Source: Streptomyces sp. NBC_00353
Lineage (GTDB): Bacteria; Actinomycetota; Actinomycetes; Streptomycetales; Streptomycetaceae
Direction of reading: 5' to 3'
Assembly (NCBI RefSeq): GCF_036108815.1
Contig: NZ_CP107985.1
Coordinates: forward strand, 3,782,001-3,846,000
Length of the DNA: 64,000 nt
Shown here: piece by piece, positions 36,321 through 45,336 of the stretch
Position numbering within the stretch: position 1 is the first letter of the stretch
How the letters are laid out: each line of letters opens with the position of its first letter
Program-made: the position numbers and the translations under genes
Notes under the pieces: model-generated
Told to the model about the DNA's origin: nothing
What the model saw: the letters and a program-made list of their open reading frames with translations, nothing else
Database searches by the model: none

Positions 36321-37600
36321 TGCTGAGGAACCAGTGGGACGCGGGCGCAGACCACCGCTCCGTTGCCCGGTTCCGACTCCACCACGACGGCTCCCGCCAT
36401 GCGTTCGGCGCGGGCACGCATACCGCCGAGACCGAAACCGTCCGAGCCCCGGTACGGCGGCAGGGCGACCGGGTCGAAGCCGCAACCGTCGTCCCGTACG
36501 TCCAGGGTGACTTCGTCGCCCATGAAAGAGAGCGTGACGCCGACCCTGGTGGCCCCGGAGTGACGGCCGACATTGGCGAGGGCTTCCTCCGCGATCCGGA
36601 GCAGGGTGGCGCCGACCTCGTCGTGCAGCGGCTCGGCGGTGCCGGTGACCGTGCACTCGGCGCGTACACCCGTGCGTTCCGCCCAGCTCGCGACGGTCTT
36701 CCCGAGTGCCTCGGGGAGGTCGTCGTGGGCCAGTGCGGCGGGGACCAGATTGCTCACGGACCGGCGTGCCTCACCGAGGCTGTGGCGGGCGAGTGCGGCG
36801 GCGCGGTCGAGGTGTACGCGGGCCGTCGCAGGATCGGACTCGGCGGTGGAGGTGACCACCTGGAGCTGGGCGATGATGCCGGTCAGCCCCTGGGCGATCG
36901 TGTCGTGAATCTCCGCGGCGAGCCGGCTCCGTTCGTCGGCGACCCCCGCCTCGCGTGCCTGGACGAGGAGTTGGGCGTGCAGGCCGGCGTTCTCCGCCAG
37001 GGCCTGTTCGAGACGGGCGTTGGCGGACTCCAGTTCGTCGATGATGTCGAGCTGGGTGCGGGCGTGCTCGGCCTCCCGGGTGCCGATCTGCGCGAAGACG
37101 AGGATGAGGGTGCCGTGCAGGGTGAACAGGATGCCGAAGGCCGCCCAGTTCGTCGGCGTGTCCGGCGGGAAGCCGCTGCCGCACTGGGAGCCCGCCATGG
37201 TGACGGCATTGGCCAGCATCCCGACCCGTGCGGCCCGCCTGGAGAGGAGGCTCCCCGCGTCGAAGTAGCTGAGGACCGCGTACATCGAGAAGAACGGGCT
37301 GCACCAAGACAGTACGAAGGCGAGGAGTGTGCGTACGACGAAGTAGACCGGCGCGGCCCACGACCGCCTGGAGGGCCGGTGCCGGATCCGGCTCCACCAG
37401 ATCTGGAGCGCCAGCGCCACCGGGACCAACACCCCGGCCACGTACATCCCGGTACGGCTCATGACGAGGTCGGCGGACATCGCCGAGATGACGGTGGCCA
37501 GCCCCAGCAGACCGTACGGCCCGTACCGGAAGAACCACTCCCACCACTGCTCGGCCGTCCTGCCTGCTGCGGTATCACCGCCGGTACGCACCGTCCCCAT
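36317..37600 (-). CDS. Membrane sensor histidine kinase (NarL-partner type)
   Basis: 427 residues. The N-terminal 170 residues contain about five membrane segments with short loops; a coiled-coil (EHARTQLDIIDELESANARL) leads to a HisKA_3 dimerisation domain with the phospho-accepting His in AAEIHDTIAQGLTG and a HATPase_c domain (GFGLGGMRARAERMAG). It lacks a large extracellular domain, like intramembrane-sensing kinases that guard envelope stress or drug exporters. The stop overlaps the regulator start. Partner exporter genes precede it in the operon. Confidence 0.92.
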   Translation of the reverse strand: MGTVRTGGDTAAGRTAEQWWEWFFRYGPYGLLGLATVISAMSADLVMSRTGMYVAGVLVPVALALQIWWSRIRHRPSRRSWAAPVYFVVRTLLAFVLSWCSPFFSMYAVLSYFDAGSLLSRRAARVGMLANAVTMAGSQCGSGFPPDTPTNWAAFGILFTLHGTLILVFAQIGTREAEHARTQLDIIDELESANARLEQALAENAGLHAQLLVQAREAGVADERSRLAAEIHDTIAQGLTGIIAQLQVVTSTAESDPATARVHLDRAAALARHSLGEARRSVSNLVPAALAHDDLPEALGKTVASWAERTGVRAECTVTGTAEPLHDEVGATLLRIAEEALANVGRHSGATRVGVTLSFMGDEVTLDVRDDGCGFDPVALPPYRGSDGFGLGGMRARAERMAGAVVVESEPGNGAVVCARVPLVPQQ

Positions 37601-37632
37601 GCGGTCAGTCTGCCCCGGCCCGGCCGGCCGCG

Positions 37633-38412
37633 TTACTTCCACCGGAACCAACGGGTCGCCGCGGCAGCCGTCAGGGCGGTCCACAGGGCCATCACCCCCA
37701 GATGCGCCCAGCTCGGCCAGCCGCCGGAGGCTGCCCTGTCCAGTGCCTGGGAGGCCGCGCCGAAGGGGGTGCACTGGACGATCCGGCGGAGGGTGCCCGG
37801 CATCGCCTGGACCGGTACCCAGACACCGGCCGTGAACATCATCGCGAGGTAGACGACCGAGCCGACGGCGGCGGAGGCCTTGGTGGTGGCGGAGAGGGCG
37901 CTGACCATCGCCCCGAGGGAGAGAACGCTCGCGGTCGCCAGGAGCAGGGCCAGCAGATAGCCGACGGGCTGACCGGGCAGCCGCACGTCGAAGGCGATGC
38001 GGCCGACGGCCATGACCAGCACGGCCGAACCCAGGGCGGCCGCGCCGTGGAGGGCGACCTGCGCGGTGAGCAGGGCGGACGGCCGCACCGGAGTGGTCGA
38101 CATACGGCGCAGGATGCCGCGTTCGCGATAACCGGTGAGGACGGGCGGCATGGCCTGCAGCCCGGCCATGATCATGGCGAGCAGTACGGCCACCGGCACA
38201 TACAGGTCGATGACGCGGCGGCCGCCGAGGGCGTCCTCGGGATGCCGGAAGGACGGGACCAGCCCGAGGATCGTCATCAGGACGGTGGGAAAGACGAGGA
38301 TCCAGAAGAGACTGCCGGGCTCGCGGAGAAAGAGCCGGGTCTCGCACTTGAGGACGGCGAAAGAGGGGCTGCCGGGCGCCGGAGAGGTTGATGCGAGGGA
38401 GGTGGTGGGCAT
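37633..38412 (-). CDS. ABC-2 type transporter permease
   Basis: 259 residues with six hydrophobic segments and the ABC-2 pattern (LFLREPGSLFWILVFPTVLM near the start, YRERGILRRMSTTPVRP in the middle, LPGTLRR-like AMPGTLRRIV near the end). It forms the channel for the ATPase encoded immediately upstream; the ATPase stop and this ATG are separated by one base. The exported substrate is unknown; the operon resembles drug or lantibiotic self-protection modules. Confidence 0.92.
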   Translation of the reverse strand: MPTTSLASTSPAPGSPSFAVLKCETRLFLREPGSLFWILVFPTVLMTILGLVPSFRHPEDALGGRRVIDLYVPVAVLLAMIMAGLQAMPPVLTGYRERGILRRMSTTPVRPSALLTAQVALHGAAALGSAVLVMAVGRIAFDVRLPGQPVGYLLALLLATASVLSLGAMVSALSATTKASAAVGSVVYLAMMFTAGVWVPVQAMPGTLRRIVQCTPFGAASQALDRAASGGWPSWAHLGVMALWTALTAAAATRWFRWK

Positions 38413-38413
38413 C

Positions 38414-39346
38414 TCAGACCGCCGTTTCCTTGTCTGCTTCGGGTTCTGGCTCTGTCTCGGTGAGATCGAGGAAAGCGTCGTCCAAGGTCGCTTCGGTGAC
38501 ACGCAGTCGGTGTGCGGTGATGCGGTGCCGGGCCAGCAGTGAGATCACCGCGTTGACGGTCTCGTCGGTGCCGTTGATGACGATCCGGCCGCCCTTCTGC
38601 TCGGCCGACGCCGCTCCGGGGAGCTCCGCCAGATCGCCGGTGGCGAGGGGCTGCGAGGGGGTGAAGGAGATGGCGGTGGTGCTTCCGGCTCTGCTGATCA
38701 GGCCGGACGGGGTGTCGAGGGCGACGGCCTTCCCCTTGTCGATCACGGCGATCCGGTCGCAGAGCCGCTGGGCCTCCTCCATGAAGTGGGTCACGAGAAG
38801 GACGGTCACGCCACTGTCCCGTACCTCTTCGATCAGTTGCCAGGTGTCACGGCGGGCCCGGGGATCAAGTCCGGTGGTCAGCTCGTCGAGCACCACGACC
38901 CGCGGGTTGCCGACCAGGGCGAGGGCGATGGACAGTCGCTGCTTCTGACCGCCCGACAGCTTGGCGAACCGCGTGGTGAGCTTGGTGTGCAGACCGAGCC
39001 GTTCGGCCAGGGTCCGCCACTCGGCGGGGTGCGGGTGGAAGGCGCTGTACAGCTCCAGCGCCTCGCGCACCGTCAGCTTGGCCTGCAGCTCGCTCTCCTG
39101 GAGCTGGGCTCCCAGCAGGTGTGTCACTCGCCCGTGGTCGGCGACCGGGTCGAGTCCGGCGACCCGGACCGTGCCGGCATCGGGGACGCGCAGTCCCTCG
39201 ACGCATTCGACGGTCGTGGTCTTGCCCGCGCCGTTGGGGCCGAGGATCCCGAAGATCTCCCCCTCGTCGACGGCGAAGGTCACTCCGTCCACCGCGGGGC
39301 GCCCGGCGTAGGCCTTGCGCAACCCGTTCACTTCGATGATGGCCAT
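38414..39346 (-). CDS. ABC transporter ATP-binding protein (DrrA-like)
   Basis: 310 residues. Walker A GPNGAGKTT, Q-loop LLGAQLQESEL, signature LSGGQKQRLS, Walker B VVLDELTTGLD and H-loop VTHFMEEA are all intact. The C-terminal 80 residues form the extra domain seen in drug-export ATPases. First gene of the four-gene minus-strand operon. Confidence 0.94.
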   Translation of the reverse strand: MAIIEVNGLRKAYAGRPAVDGVTFAVDEGEIFGILGPNGAGKTTTVECVEGLRVPDAGTVRVAGLDPVADHGRVTHLLGAQLQESELQAKLTVREALELYSAFHPHPAEWRTLAERLGLHTKLTTRFAKLSGGQKQRLSIALALVGNPRVVVLDELTTGLDPRARRDTWQLIEEVRDSGVTVLLVTHFMEEAQRLCDRIAVIDKGKAVALDTPSGLISRAGSTTAISFTPSQPLATGDLAELPGAASAEQKGGRIVINGTDETVNAVISLLARHRITAHRLRVTEATLDDAFLDLTETEPEPEADKETAV

Positions 39347-39361
39347 GGGTACGAGGGTCCT

Positions 39362-39381
39362 GCCGCGCGGGCCCGCGCGGC
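39362..39381. promoter_or_regulatory. 20-base GC palindrome in a divergent promoter region
   Basis: GCCGCGCGGG and CCCGCGCGGC form a perfect palindrome between the minus-strand ABC operon (start 39346) and the plus-strand exporter genes (start 39489). Operator candidate; chance is possible in such GC-rich DNA. Confidence 0.3.
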
Positions 39382-39488
39382 ATCGTCCATCGCGCTGGAA
39401 ACGGCATCAGCCGATCGGTTGACGCCGGGTGCGACCGCGCAGAAAACCAGATGAGGGATGTCAATGGTGAACCGTAGGCTCGCCCCTG

Positions 39489-41405
39489 ATGCCCGAAAAC
39501 CATGTAGAGCCCAAGGACCGGTCCGCCGCGCGCTCCCTGCTGCGGCTGTGGCCTTACGTGAAGCCTGTACGGATCCGCCTGTCCGGCGCGGCTGCCGTGG
39601 CGATCATCGCCTCCTGCCTCGGCCTGGTGATACCCCTCGTACTGAAGTGGATCGTGGACGGCCCGGTCGCGCACCACGATCCGGGCGGAGTCTGGCTCGG
39701 CGCGCTCTACCTGCTGTTGCTGGGCATCGTCGAGGCGCTGCTCTTCGGACTGCGGCGGTGGCTGGTGGCGCGGCCGCTGGCGGGCGTCGAGGCATCGATG
39801 CGGGCCGACCTGTACCGGCATCTGCAGCGGCTGCCGGTGGCCTTCCACGACCGGTGGCCATCGGGTCAGCTGCTGTCGCGCGGCACCACGGATCTGATGC
39901 TGCTGCGTATGTTCCTGGCCTTTCCGCTGACGTTCCTGCTGGTCAACGCCACCACGATCCTGGCCGGTTTCATCATTCTGCTGGTGCAGCAGTGGACGTT
40001 GGGATTGGTGCTGCTGGCTCCGGTGGTGCCGCTGGTGATCCTCTGCTCGGTCTTCGAGACGAAGTACGCGGTGGTGGCGCGCAAGGCACAGGACCAGGTC
40101 GGCGATCTGACGACGGTTGTCGAGGAGAGTGTGCTCGGCATCCGCATCATCAAGGGTTTCGGCCGGCACCGTAGCCAGGCCCTGGCCTTCCGTGGTCTCT
40201 CGCAGCGGCTGCGCGGTACGGAACTCGACAAGGCACGGCTGCTGGCCGGCATCTGGGCGTTCATCACCACCATCCCCGAGCTGGCGATCGGGGCGGCGCT
40301 GGTGCTCGGCACGATCCAGGTCGCGGACGGCGGACTGTCGGCGGGCACGCTCGTCGCATTCCTCTCGACGGCGCTGGCGCTGCGGTGGCCGGTCGAGTCG
40401 ATCGGCTTCCTGCTGGCGATGAGCCAGGAGTCGGCCACGGCGACCGAGCGTTTCTTCGAGGTGATGGACGTGGCGGAGGAACGCGAGACGGCCGGGGAGT
40501 TGAACGAGGAACCGTCCGCGGGGACGTCCACGAAGTCATCCCCGGAGTCTTCCGCGGACGGCGGGATGGTCTTCGAAGGCGTCGAGTTCCGCTACCCGGA
40601 CGCGGAGGCCGGCTCCGTACCCGTACTGACCCGGATCGATCTACGGATCCGCCCCGGCGAGACGATGGCCCTGGTCGGGGCCACCGGGTCCGGAAAGACG
40701 ACGCTCACCGCACTCGTACCGCGACTGCACGACGTCACCGCCGGGCGGATCACGCTGGACGGTACCGACATCACCACCCTGCCGCGCGAACGGCTGCGTG
40801 AGCTGGTGTCCGTGGCGTTCGAGGAGCCGACGCTCTTCTCGGCCAGCGTCGGGGAGAACGTTCTCATGGGCGCCGAGGATGCCGGCGAGGACGAGTTGCG
40901 GCGGGCGCTGTCGATCGCGCAGGCCGACTTCGTGTACGACCTGCCGCACGGCATCGACACCCAGGTCGGCGAGCAGGGTCTCAGCCTCTCCGGCGGTCAG
41001 CGGCAGCGCCTCGCACTGGCTCGCGCCGTCGTCGGACAGCCGCGCTTCCTGGTGCTCGACGACCCGCTCTCGGCTCTGGATGTGCACACGGAGACGCTGG
41101 TGGAGGCCGCCCTGCGGCGCGTGCTGGAATCGACCACGGCCGTGGTGGTCGCCCACCGGCCGTCCACCGTGATGCTCGCCGACCGGGTGGCGCTTCTGTC
41201 GGAGGGCCGGATCAGCGCAGTCGGCACCCATCAGGAACTGCTGCGCAGCAACGCCGAGTACGCCTGGCTGATGTCCGGCGCCGGAAGCTCGGTGTCCGCT
41301 GAGCTCACCGACGACGTGACCGCCGGGGACGCCAGTACCGCATACCTGTCCGACGCCGGCGTGCGTGCCATGGACGTCCCTGCCGAGGAGGGCAGTACCC
41401 GATGA
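39489..41405 (+). CDS. ABC exporter half-transporter (degenerate-site subunit of heterodimer 1)
   Basis: 638 residues: six-helix exporter membrane domain (about 20-330) and an ATPase domain (about 355-600). Walker A GATGSGKTT and signature LSGGQRQR are normal, but the Q-loop Gln is Glu445 (AFEEPTLF) and the catalytic Glu after Walker B is Asp525 (LVLDDPLSALD). These are the usual marks of the degenerate-site partner in heterodimeric exporters such as BmrCD or TM287/288. Its stop overlaps the next start (ATGA). A -10-like TAGGCT lies about 10 bases before the ATG. Confidence 0.9.
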   Translation: MPENHVEPKDRSAARSLLRLWPYVKPVRIRLSGAAAVAIIASCLGLVIPLVLKWIVDGPVAHHDPGGVWLGALYLLLLGIVEALLFGLRRWLVARPLAGVEASMRADLYRHLQRLPVAFHDRWPSGQLLSRGTTDLMLLRMFLAFPLTFLLVNATTILAGFIILLVQQWTLGLVLLAPVVPLVILCSVFETKYAVVARKAQDQVGDLTTVVEESVLGIRIIKGFGRHRSQALAFRGLSQRLRGTELDKARLLAGIWAFITTIPELAIGAALVLGTIQVADGGLSAGTLVAFLSTALALRWPVESIGFLLAMSQESATATERFFEVMDVAEERETAGELNEEPSAGTSTKSSPESSADGGMVFEGVEFRYPDAEAGSVPVLTRIDLRIRPGETMALVGATGSGKTTLTALVPRLHDVTAGRITLDGTDITTLPRERLRELVSVAFEEPTLFSASVGENVLMGAEDAGEDELRRALSIAQADFVYDLPHGIDTQVGEQGLSLSGGQRQRLALARAVVGQPRFLVLDDPLSALDVHTETLVEAALRRVLESTTAVVVAHRPSTVMLADRVALLSEGRISAVGTHQELLRSNAEYAWLMSGAGSSVSAELTDDVTAGDASTAYLSDAGVRAMDVPAEEGSTR

Positions 41406-43483
41406 CCGATGCGACGACAGGGTGTCCCACAGGGACGGACGGCGACGACGGGAACCGCCCCGGGGCCGGCCCGGAGTCGACGGCTTCCGCCACGAAGGGC
41501 GCAATGACAAACCCGGTCACGAGCCCCGGAGCGGGCACGAACACGGTCGCGGGCACGGCTACGGCCACGGAGATCAAGGCCCGCGACCTGAGCGGCACGG
41601 GTGCCGGGAAGGGTCCCGGGCAGGGCGGCGGCCCGCGGCCGAAGGCCGAAGCCACCGGCCTGGAACCCGACTCCGCCGTCGACGCCGGGGCCGGGGACCC
41701 CTTCGACCGGGACGACCTGCCCACTCCCCGGGGCGCCACCCGCACCCTGCTGGTGTCCCTGCTCGGCCCGCTCAGGGGCCGGGTGGTGGTCGCCGCGCTG
41801 TTCCTGCTGATCCAGCAGGCAGCCGTCCAGGCCGGCCCACTGCTCGTCGCGTACGCGATCGACAGCGGCGTGCCGGCGTTCCGGGACAAGGACTACGGAC
41901 CGCTGATCGCCGTGGCCATCGGATACGCACTGTGTTCGGCGGCCGCGGGAAGCATGCAGTACGCGTTCATCCAGGCCTCCGCCCGGATCAACCAGGACGT
42001 GCTGCTCGATCTCCGCGGACGGATCTTCCGCCACGCGCAGGCGCTGAGTGTGGACTTCCATGAGCGCTACACCTCGGGCCGGCTGATCTCCCGCTCCACG
42101 ACAGATGTGGAGTCGCTGCGGGAACTGCTCAGCGAGGGCCTGCAGGAACTCATCGGTGTCGTGCTCTCCTTCGTGTCCATCTCACTGATGCTCCTGTGGC
42201 TGGACTTCGATCTCGGTGCGGTCGCCGTCGTCTCGTTCGTACCGCTGTATGCGCTGGTGCGGCTCTACCAGCGGCGGGCCGGTGTGATCTTCGCTGCGCG
42301 GTCGACGGCTATCGCGGCGGTCATCGTGAAGTTCGCGGAGACGATGAACGGAATCCGTCCCGTCCAGGCCTTCCGCCGCGAGCGCACCAACGACGCCGAG
42401 TTCGACGGGCTCAACCAGCAGCACTGCCGGACCAACGGCAACGCGCTGCTGGAGATGGCGCGCTACGTCGTCGGCTCCCGGCTGGTCGCCAACACGGCGG
42501 TGGCCGGGATCGTGCTGTGGGGTGCGTACCGAGTCGCCTCCGGCGCTCTCGCACTCGGCGTGCTCGCGGCGGCCGTGCTCTATCTGCGACGGCTGTACGA
42601 CCCGATCGACCGGCTCGGCATGTTCCTCAACTCCTATCAGTCGGCCGCGGCTTCGCTGCAGAAGATCGCAGGCCTGCTGGCCCAGACCCCCACCGTGCCG
42701 GAGACCGCGAACCCGCGGGAGCTGCCTGCCCGCACGGGTGAGCAGCCGGGCCGGGACGTCGTCTTCGACTCGGTGAGCTTCGCCTACCGAACGGGCGGCG
42801 AAGTGCTGCCCCGCTTCGATCTGACGATCCCGGCAGGCCAGACCGTGGCCGTGGTCGGCTCGACGGGCGCCGGGAAGTCGACGCTCGCGAAGCTGCTGGC
42901 CCGGTTCTACGACCCGACCGACGGCCGGGTGCTGCTGGACGGGACCGACCTCCGGGACCTCGCCACGCCCGAACTGCGGCGCGGTGTGGTGATGGTGACC
43001 CAGGAAGCCTTCCTGTTCTCCGGGACGGTCGCCGAGAACATCGCCATCGGCCGCCCGGACGCCACTCCCGAGGAGATCGAGCAGGCCGCGAAGGCGATCG
43101 GGGCGCACGACTTCATCAGCAGTCTGCCCGACGGATACGACACGGACGTGCGGAAGAGGGGCGGGCGGATCTCCGCCGGCCAGCGCCAGTTGGTCGCCTT
43201 CGCCCGCGCCCTCCTCGCCGACCCGGCGGTGCTGATTCTCGACGAGGCGACGAGCTCCCTCGACATCCCCGGCGAACGTGCGGTGCAGCGCGCCATGGAC
43301 ACGGTGCTGCACGGCCGTACCGCAGTGGTGATCGCCCACCGGCTGTCGACCGTGGAGATCGCGGACCGGGTGCTGGTGATGGAGCACGGCCGAATCGTGG
43401 AGGACGGCTTCCCGTCCGAACTCATCGGTGGGACAGGCCGGTTCGCAGGGCTCCACCGCGCCTGGCGGGAGAGCCTGGCCTGA
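41402..43483 (+). CDS. ABC exporter half-transporter (consensus-site subunit of heterodimer 1)
   Basis: 693 residues. The first 110 are Gly/Thr/Ala/Pro-rich and probably disordered, unusually long for this family; six membrane helices and an ATPase domain follow. Walker A GSTGAGKST, Q-loop VTQEAFLFSG, signature ISAGQRQL (one change from LSGGQ) and Walker B LILDEATSSLD with catalytic Glu. With the preceding subunit it builds one competent site (this Walker A/B with the partner's LSGGQ) and one impaired site. The substrate is unknown; lipid or drug export is typical. Confidence 0.9.
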   Translation: MTDATTGCPTGTDGDDGNRPGAGPESTASATKGAMTNPVTSPGAGTNTVAGTATATEIKARDLSGTGAGKGPGQGGGPRPKAEATGLEPDSAVDAGAGDPFDRDDLPTPRGATRTLLVSLLGPLRGRVVVAALFLLIQQAAVQAGPLLVAYAIDSGVPAFRDKDYGPLIAVAIGYALCSAAAGSMQYAFIQASARINQDVLLDLRGRIFRHAQALSVDFHERYTSGRLISRSTTDVESLRELLSEGLQELIGVVLSFVSISLMLLWLDFDLGAVAVVSFVPLYALVRLYQRRAGVIFAARSTAIAAVIVKFAETMNGIRPVQAFRRERTNDAEFDGLNQQHCRTNGNALLEMARYVVGSRLVANTAVAGIVLWGAYRVASGALALGVLAAAVLYLRRLYDPIDRLGMFLNSYQSAAASLQKIAGLLAQTPTVPETANPRELPARTGEQPGRDVVFDSVSFAYRTGGEVLPRFDLTIPAGQTVAVVGSTGAGKSTLAKLLARFYDPTDGRVLLDGTDLRDLATPELRRGVVMVTQEAFLFSGTVAENIAIGRPDATPEEIEQAAKAIGAHDFISSLPDGYDTDVRKRGGRISAGQRQLVAFARALLADPAVLILDEATSSLDIPGERAVQRAMDTVLHGRTAVVIAHRLSTVEIADRVLVMEHGRIVEDGFPSELIGGTGRFAGLHRAWRESLA

Positions 43484-43545
43484 GACCGACCGCGGGTGGC
43501 GGTCTCCCCCGTCGGCCTCCCACAGCGGCGGTCTAGGGTGCGTAC

Positions 43546-45336
43546 ATGACTGAGCCCGTGGATCAGCCGGTCGGCCCGTATGCGGACCAGGAGACCCCGG
43601 ACCTCCGCAGCCCCGGGCGGTATCTGTGGTGGCTGGTCACCCGTCAATGGCGCCGCGTTGCCGCCGGGGCCCTGCTCGGCAGCTCCTGGATGATCTGCCT
43701 GACCCTGCCGCCGTACCTGCTGTCGCGCGCCATCGACGACGGGCTGCAGCCCGGGGGCCGCTCTGCGCTGGTCGGCTGGGTCGCGGCACTGGTGGGTGTC
43801 GGAGTGCTCAACGCCTGGCTGGCCATCATGCGGCACCGCACGATGACCAGAGTGCGGCTCGACGGTGCCTTCCGTACGGTGCGGGTGGTGGTCGCCCAGG
43901 CGACCGGGCTGGGCGCGGCGCTGCCGCGCCGGGCCACGGCCGGCGAGATCGTCACCATCGGGTTCGGTGACGTCGCGATGATCGCCAATACGCTGACGGT
44001 CACCGGGCCCGGCGTCGGCGCCGTCCTCTCCTATGTCGTCGTGGCCGCACTGCTGTTGACCGTCTCGCCACTGCTCGCCGTGGTGGTGCTGCTGGGCGTG
44101 CCGCTGCTCGCGGCGCTGCTCGGCCCGCTGCTGGGGCGGCTTCAGGGAGCCGAGTCGGCGTACCGCGACCGGCAGGGCAGCCTCGCCGCCCGTTTCGCCG
44201 ACATCGCCGGCGGTCTGCGTGTCCTCAACGGCATCGGCGGCAAGGACGTCTACGCCGAACGCTACCGGCGCGGTTCGCAGGAGCTGCAGGCGGAGGGGTA
44301 CCGGGTCGGCGCGGTGACCAGCTGGATCCAGGCACTCGGCGTCGGCCTGCCCACCCTGTTCCTGGGCGCCGTGACCTGGCTGGCGGCCCGGATGGCCGCG
44401 CAGGGCGACATCACCGTCGGCGAACTGGTAGCGGTGTACGGCTACACGGCGGTTCTCGTCGTGCCCGTCTCCTTCTTCATCGAGGGCGGCTACGACATCA
44501 GCCGCGGTCTGGTCGCCGCGCGCAGAGTCATCCACTTCCTGTCCCTGAAGCCCGACTCGACGGTCCGGAAGGCATCTTCGGTGCCTCTGGACGGGCCCGG
44601 GTCGCCCTCCGCGCTCCACGATCCTGAGTCGGGGGTCGAGGTGGTCCCCGGAACGCTGACCGCTCTGGTCGGCGCCCGGCCGTCGGACTCCGCGACGGTG
44701 ATCGACCGTCTCGGCGGCTTTGTCGCGTCGGCAGCGACCTGGGGCACCGTCCGCCTCGACGAGATCGAGCCGGCCCAGGTCCGCGCGCGGATTCTCGTCG
44801 CGGACAACGAGGCCGACCTGTTCGCCGGCACGCTGCGTGATGTCGTCTCCGGCAGCCGGGACCGGGACGACGAGGCGCTCCGCCGTGCCGTCCACGCCGC
44901 CGCGGCCCAGGACATCGTCCGCGGCCTGCCCGACGGGCTCGGCTCCACCGTCGACGCCCAGGGCCGCAATCTCTCCGGCGGCCAGCGGCAGCGTGTCCGC
45001 CTCGTCCGGGCCCTGCTGGCCGACCCCGAGATTCTCCTGGCGGTCGAGCCGACCTCGGCCGTCGATGCGCACACCGAGGCAGCCATGGCGTCCCGGCTGC
45101 GCACGGCACGGTCCGGCCTTACCACGGTCGTCACCAGCACCTCCCCTCTCGTCCTGGACCGGGCCGACACCGTGTACTACCTGGTCGACGGCTCCGTCGC
45201 GGCCGTCGGTACCCATCGCGACCTGCTGGACGAACACCCCGGTTATCGGCTCCTGGTGTCCCGTGGCGCGGACGATGACGACGCCGTCCCCGTGGACGAC
45301 GGGGACGGCCCTGCGCCCCAGGAGGTCACCTCATGA
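43546..45336 (+). CDS. ABC exporter half-transporter with dead nucleotide-binding residues (heterodimer 2)
   Basis: 596 residues with a normal six-helix membrane domain, but an ATPase domain missing essentially all ATP-contacting motifs: Walker A is GARPSDSAT (376-384, no Lys), the Q-loop region is VADNEADLF (no Gln) and Walker B is ILLAVE (Asp to Val500). Only the signature LSGGQRQR (476 onwards) is intact. It can therefore serve only as donor of the signature to its partner's ATP site. A -10-like TAGGGT about 10-15 bases upstream suggests a separate promoter. Confidence 0.9.
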   Translation: MTEPVDQPVGPYADQETPDLRSPGRYLWWLVTRQWRRVAAGALLGSSWMICLTLPPYLLSRAIDDGLQPGGRSALVGWVAALVGVGVLNAWLAIMRHRTMTRVRLDGAFRTVRVVVAQATGLGAALPRRATAGEIVTIGFGDVAMIANTLTVTGPGVGAVLSYVVVAALLLTVSPLLAVVVLLGVPLLAALLGPLLGRLQGAESAYRDRQGSLAARFADIAGGLRVLNGIGGKDVYAERYRRGSQELQAEGYRVGAVTSWIQALGVGLPTLFLGAVTWLAARMAAQGDITVGELVAVYGYTAVLVVPVSFFIEGGYDISRGLVAARRVIHFLSLKPDSTVRKASSVPLDGPGSPSALHDPESGVEVVPGTLTALVGARPSDSATVIDRLGGFVASAATWGTVRLDEIEPAQVRARILVADNEADLFAGTLRDVVSGSRDRDDEALRRAVHAAAAQDIVRGLPDGLGSTVDAQGRNLSGGQRQRVRLVRALLADPEILLAVEPTSAVDAHTEAAMASRLRTARSGLTTVVTSTSPLVLDRADTVYYLVDGSVAAVGTHRDLLDEHPGYRLLVSRGADDDDAVPVDDGDGPAPQEVTS

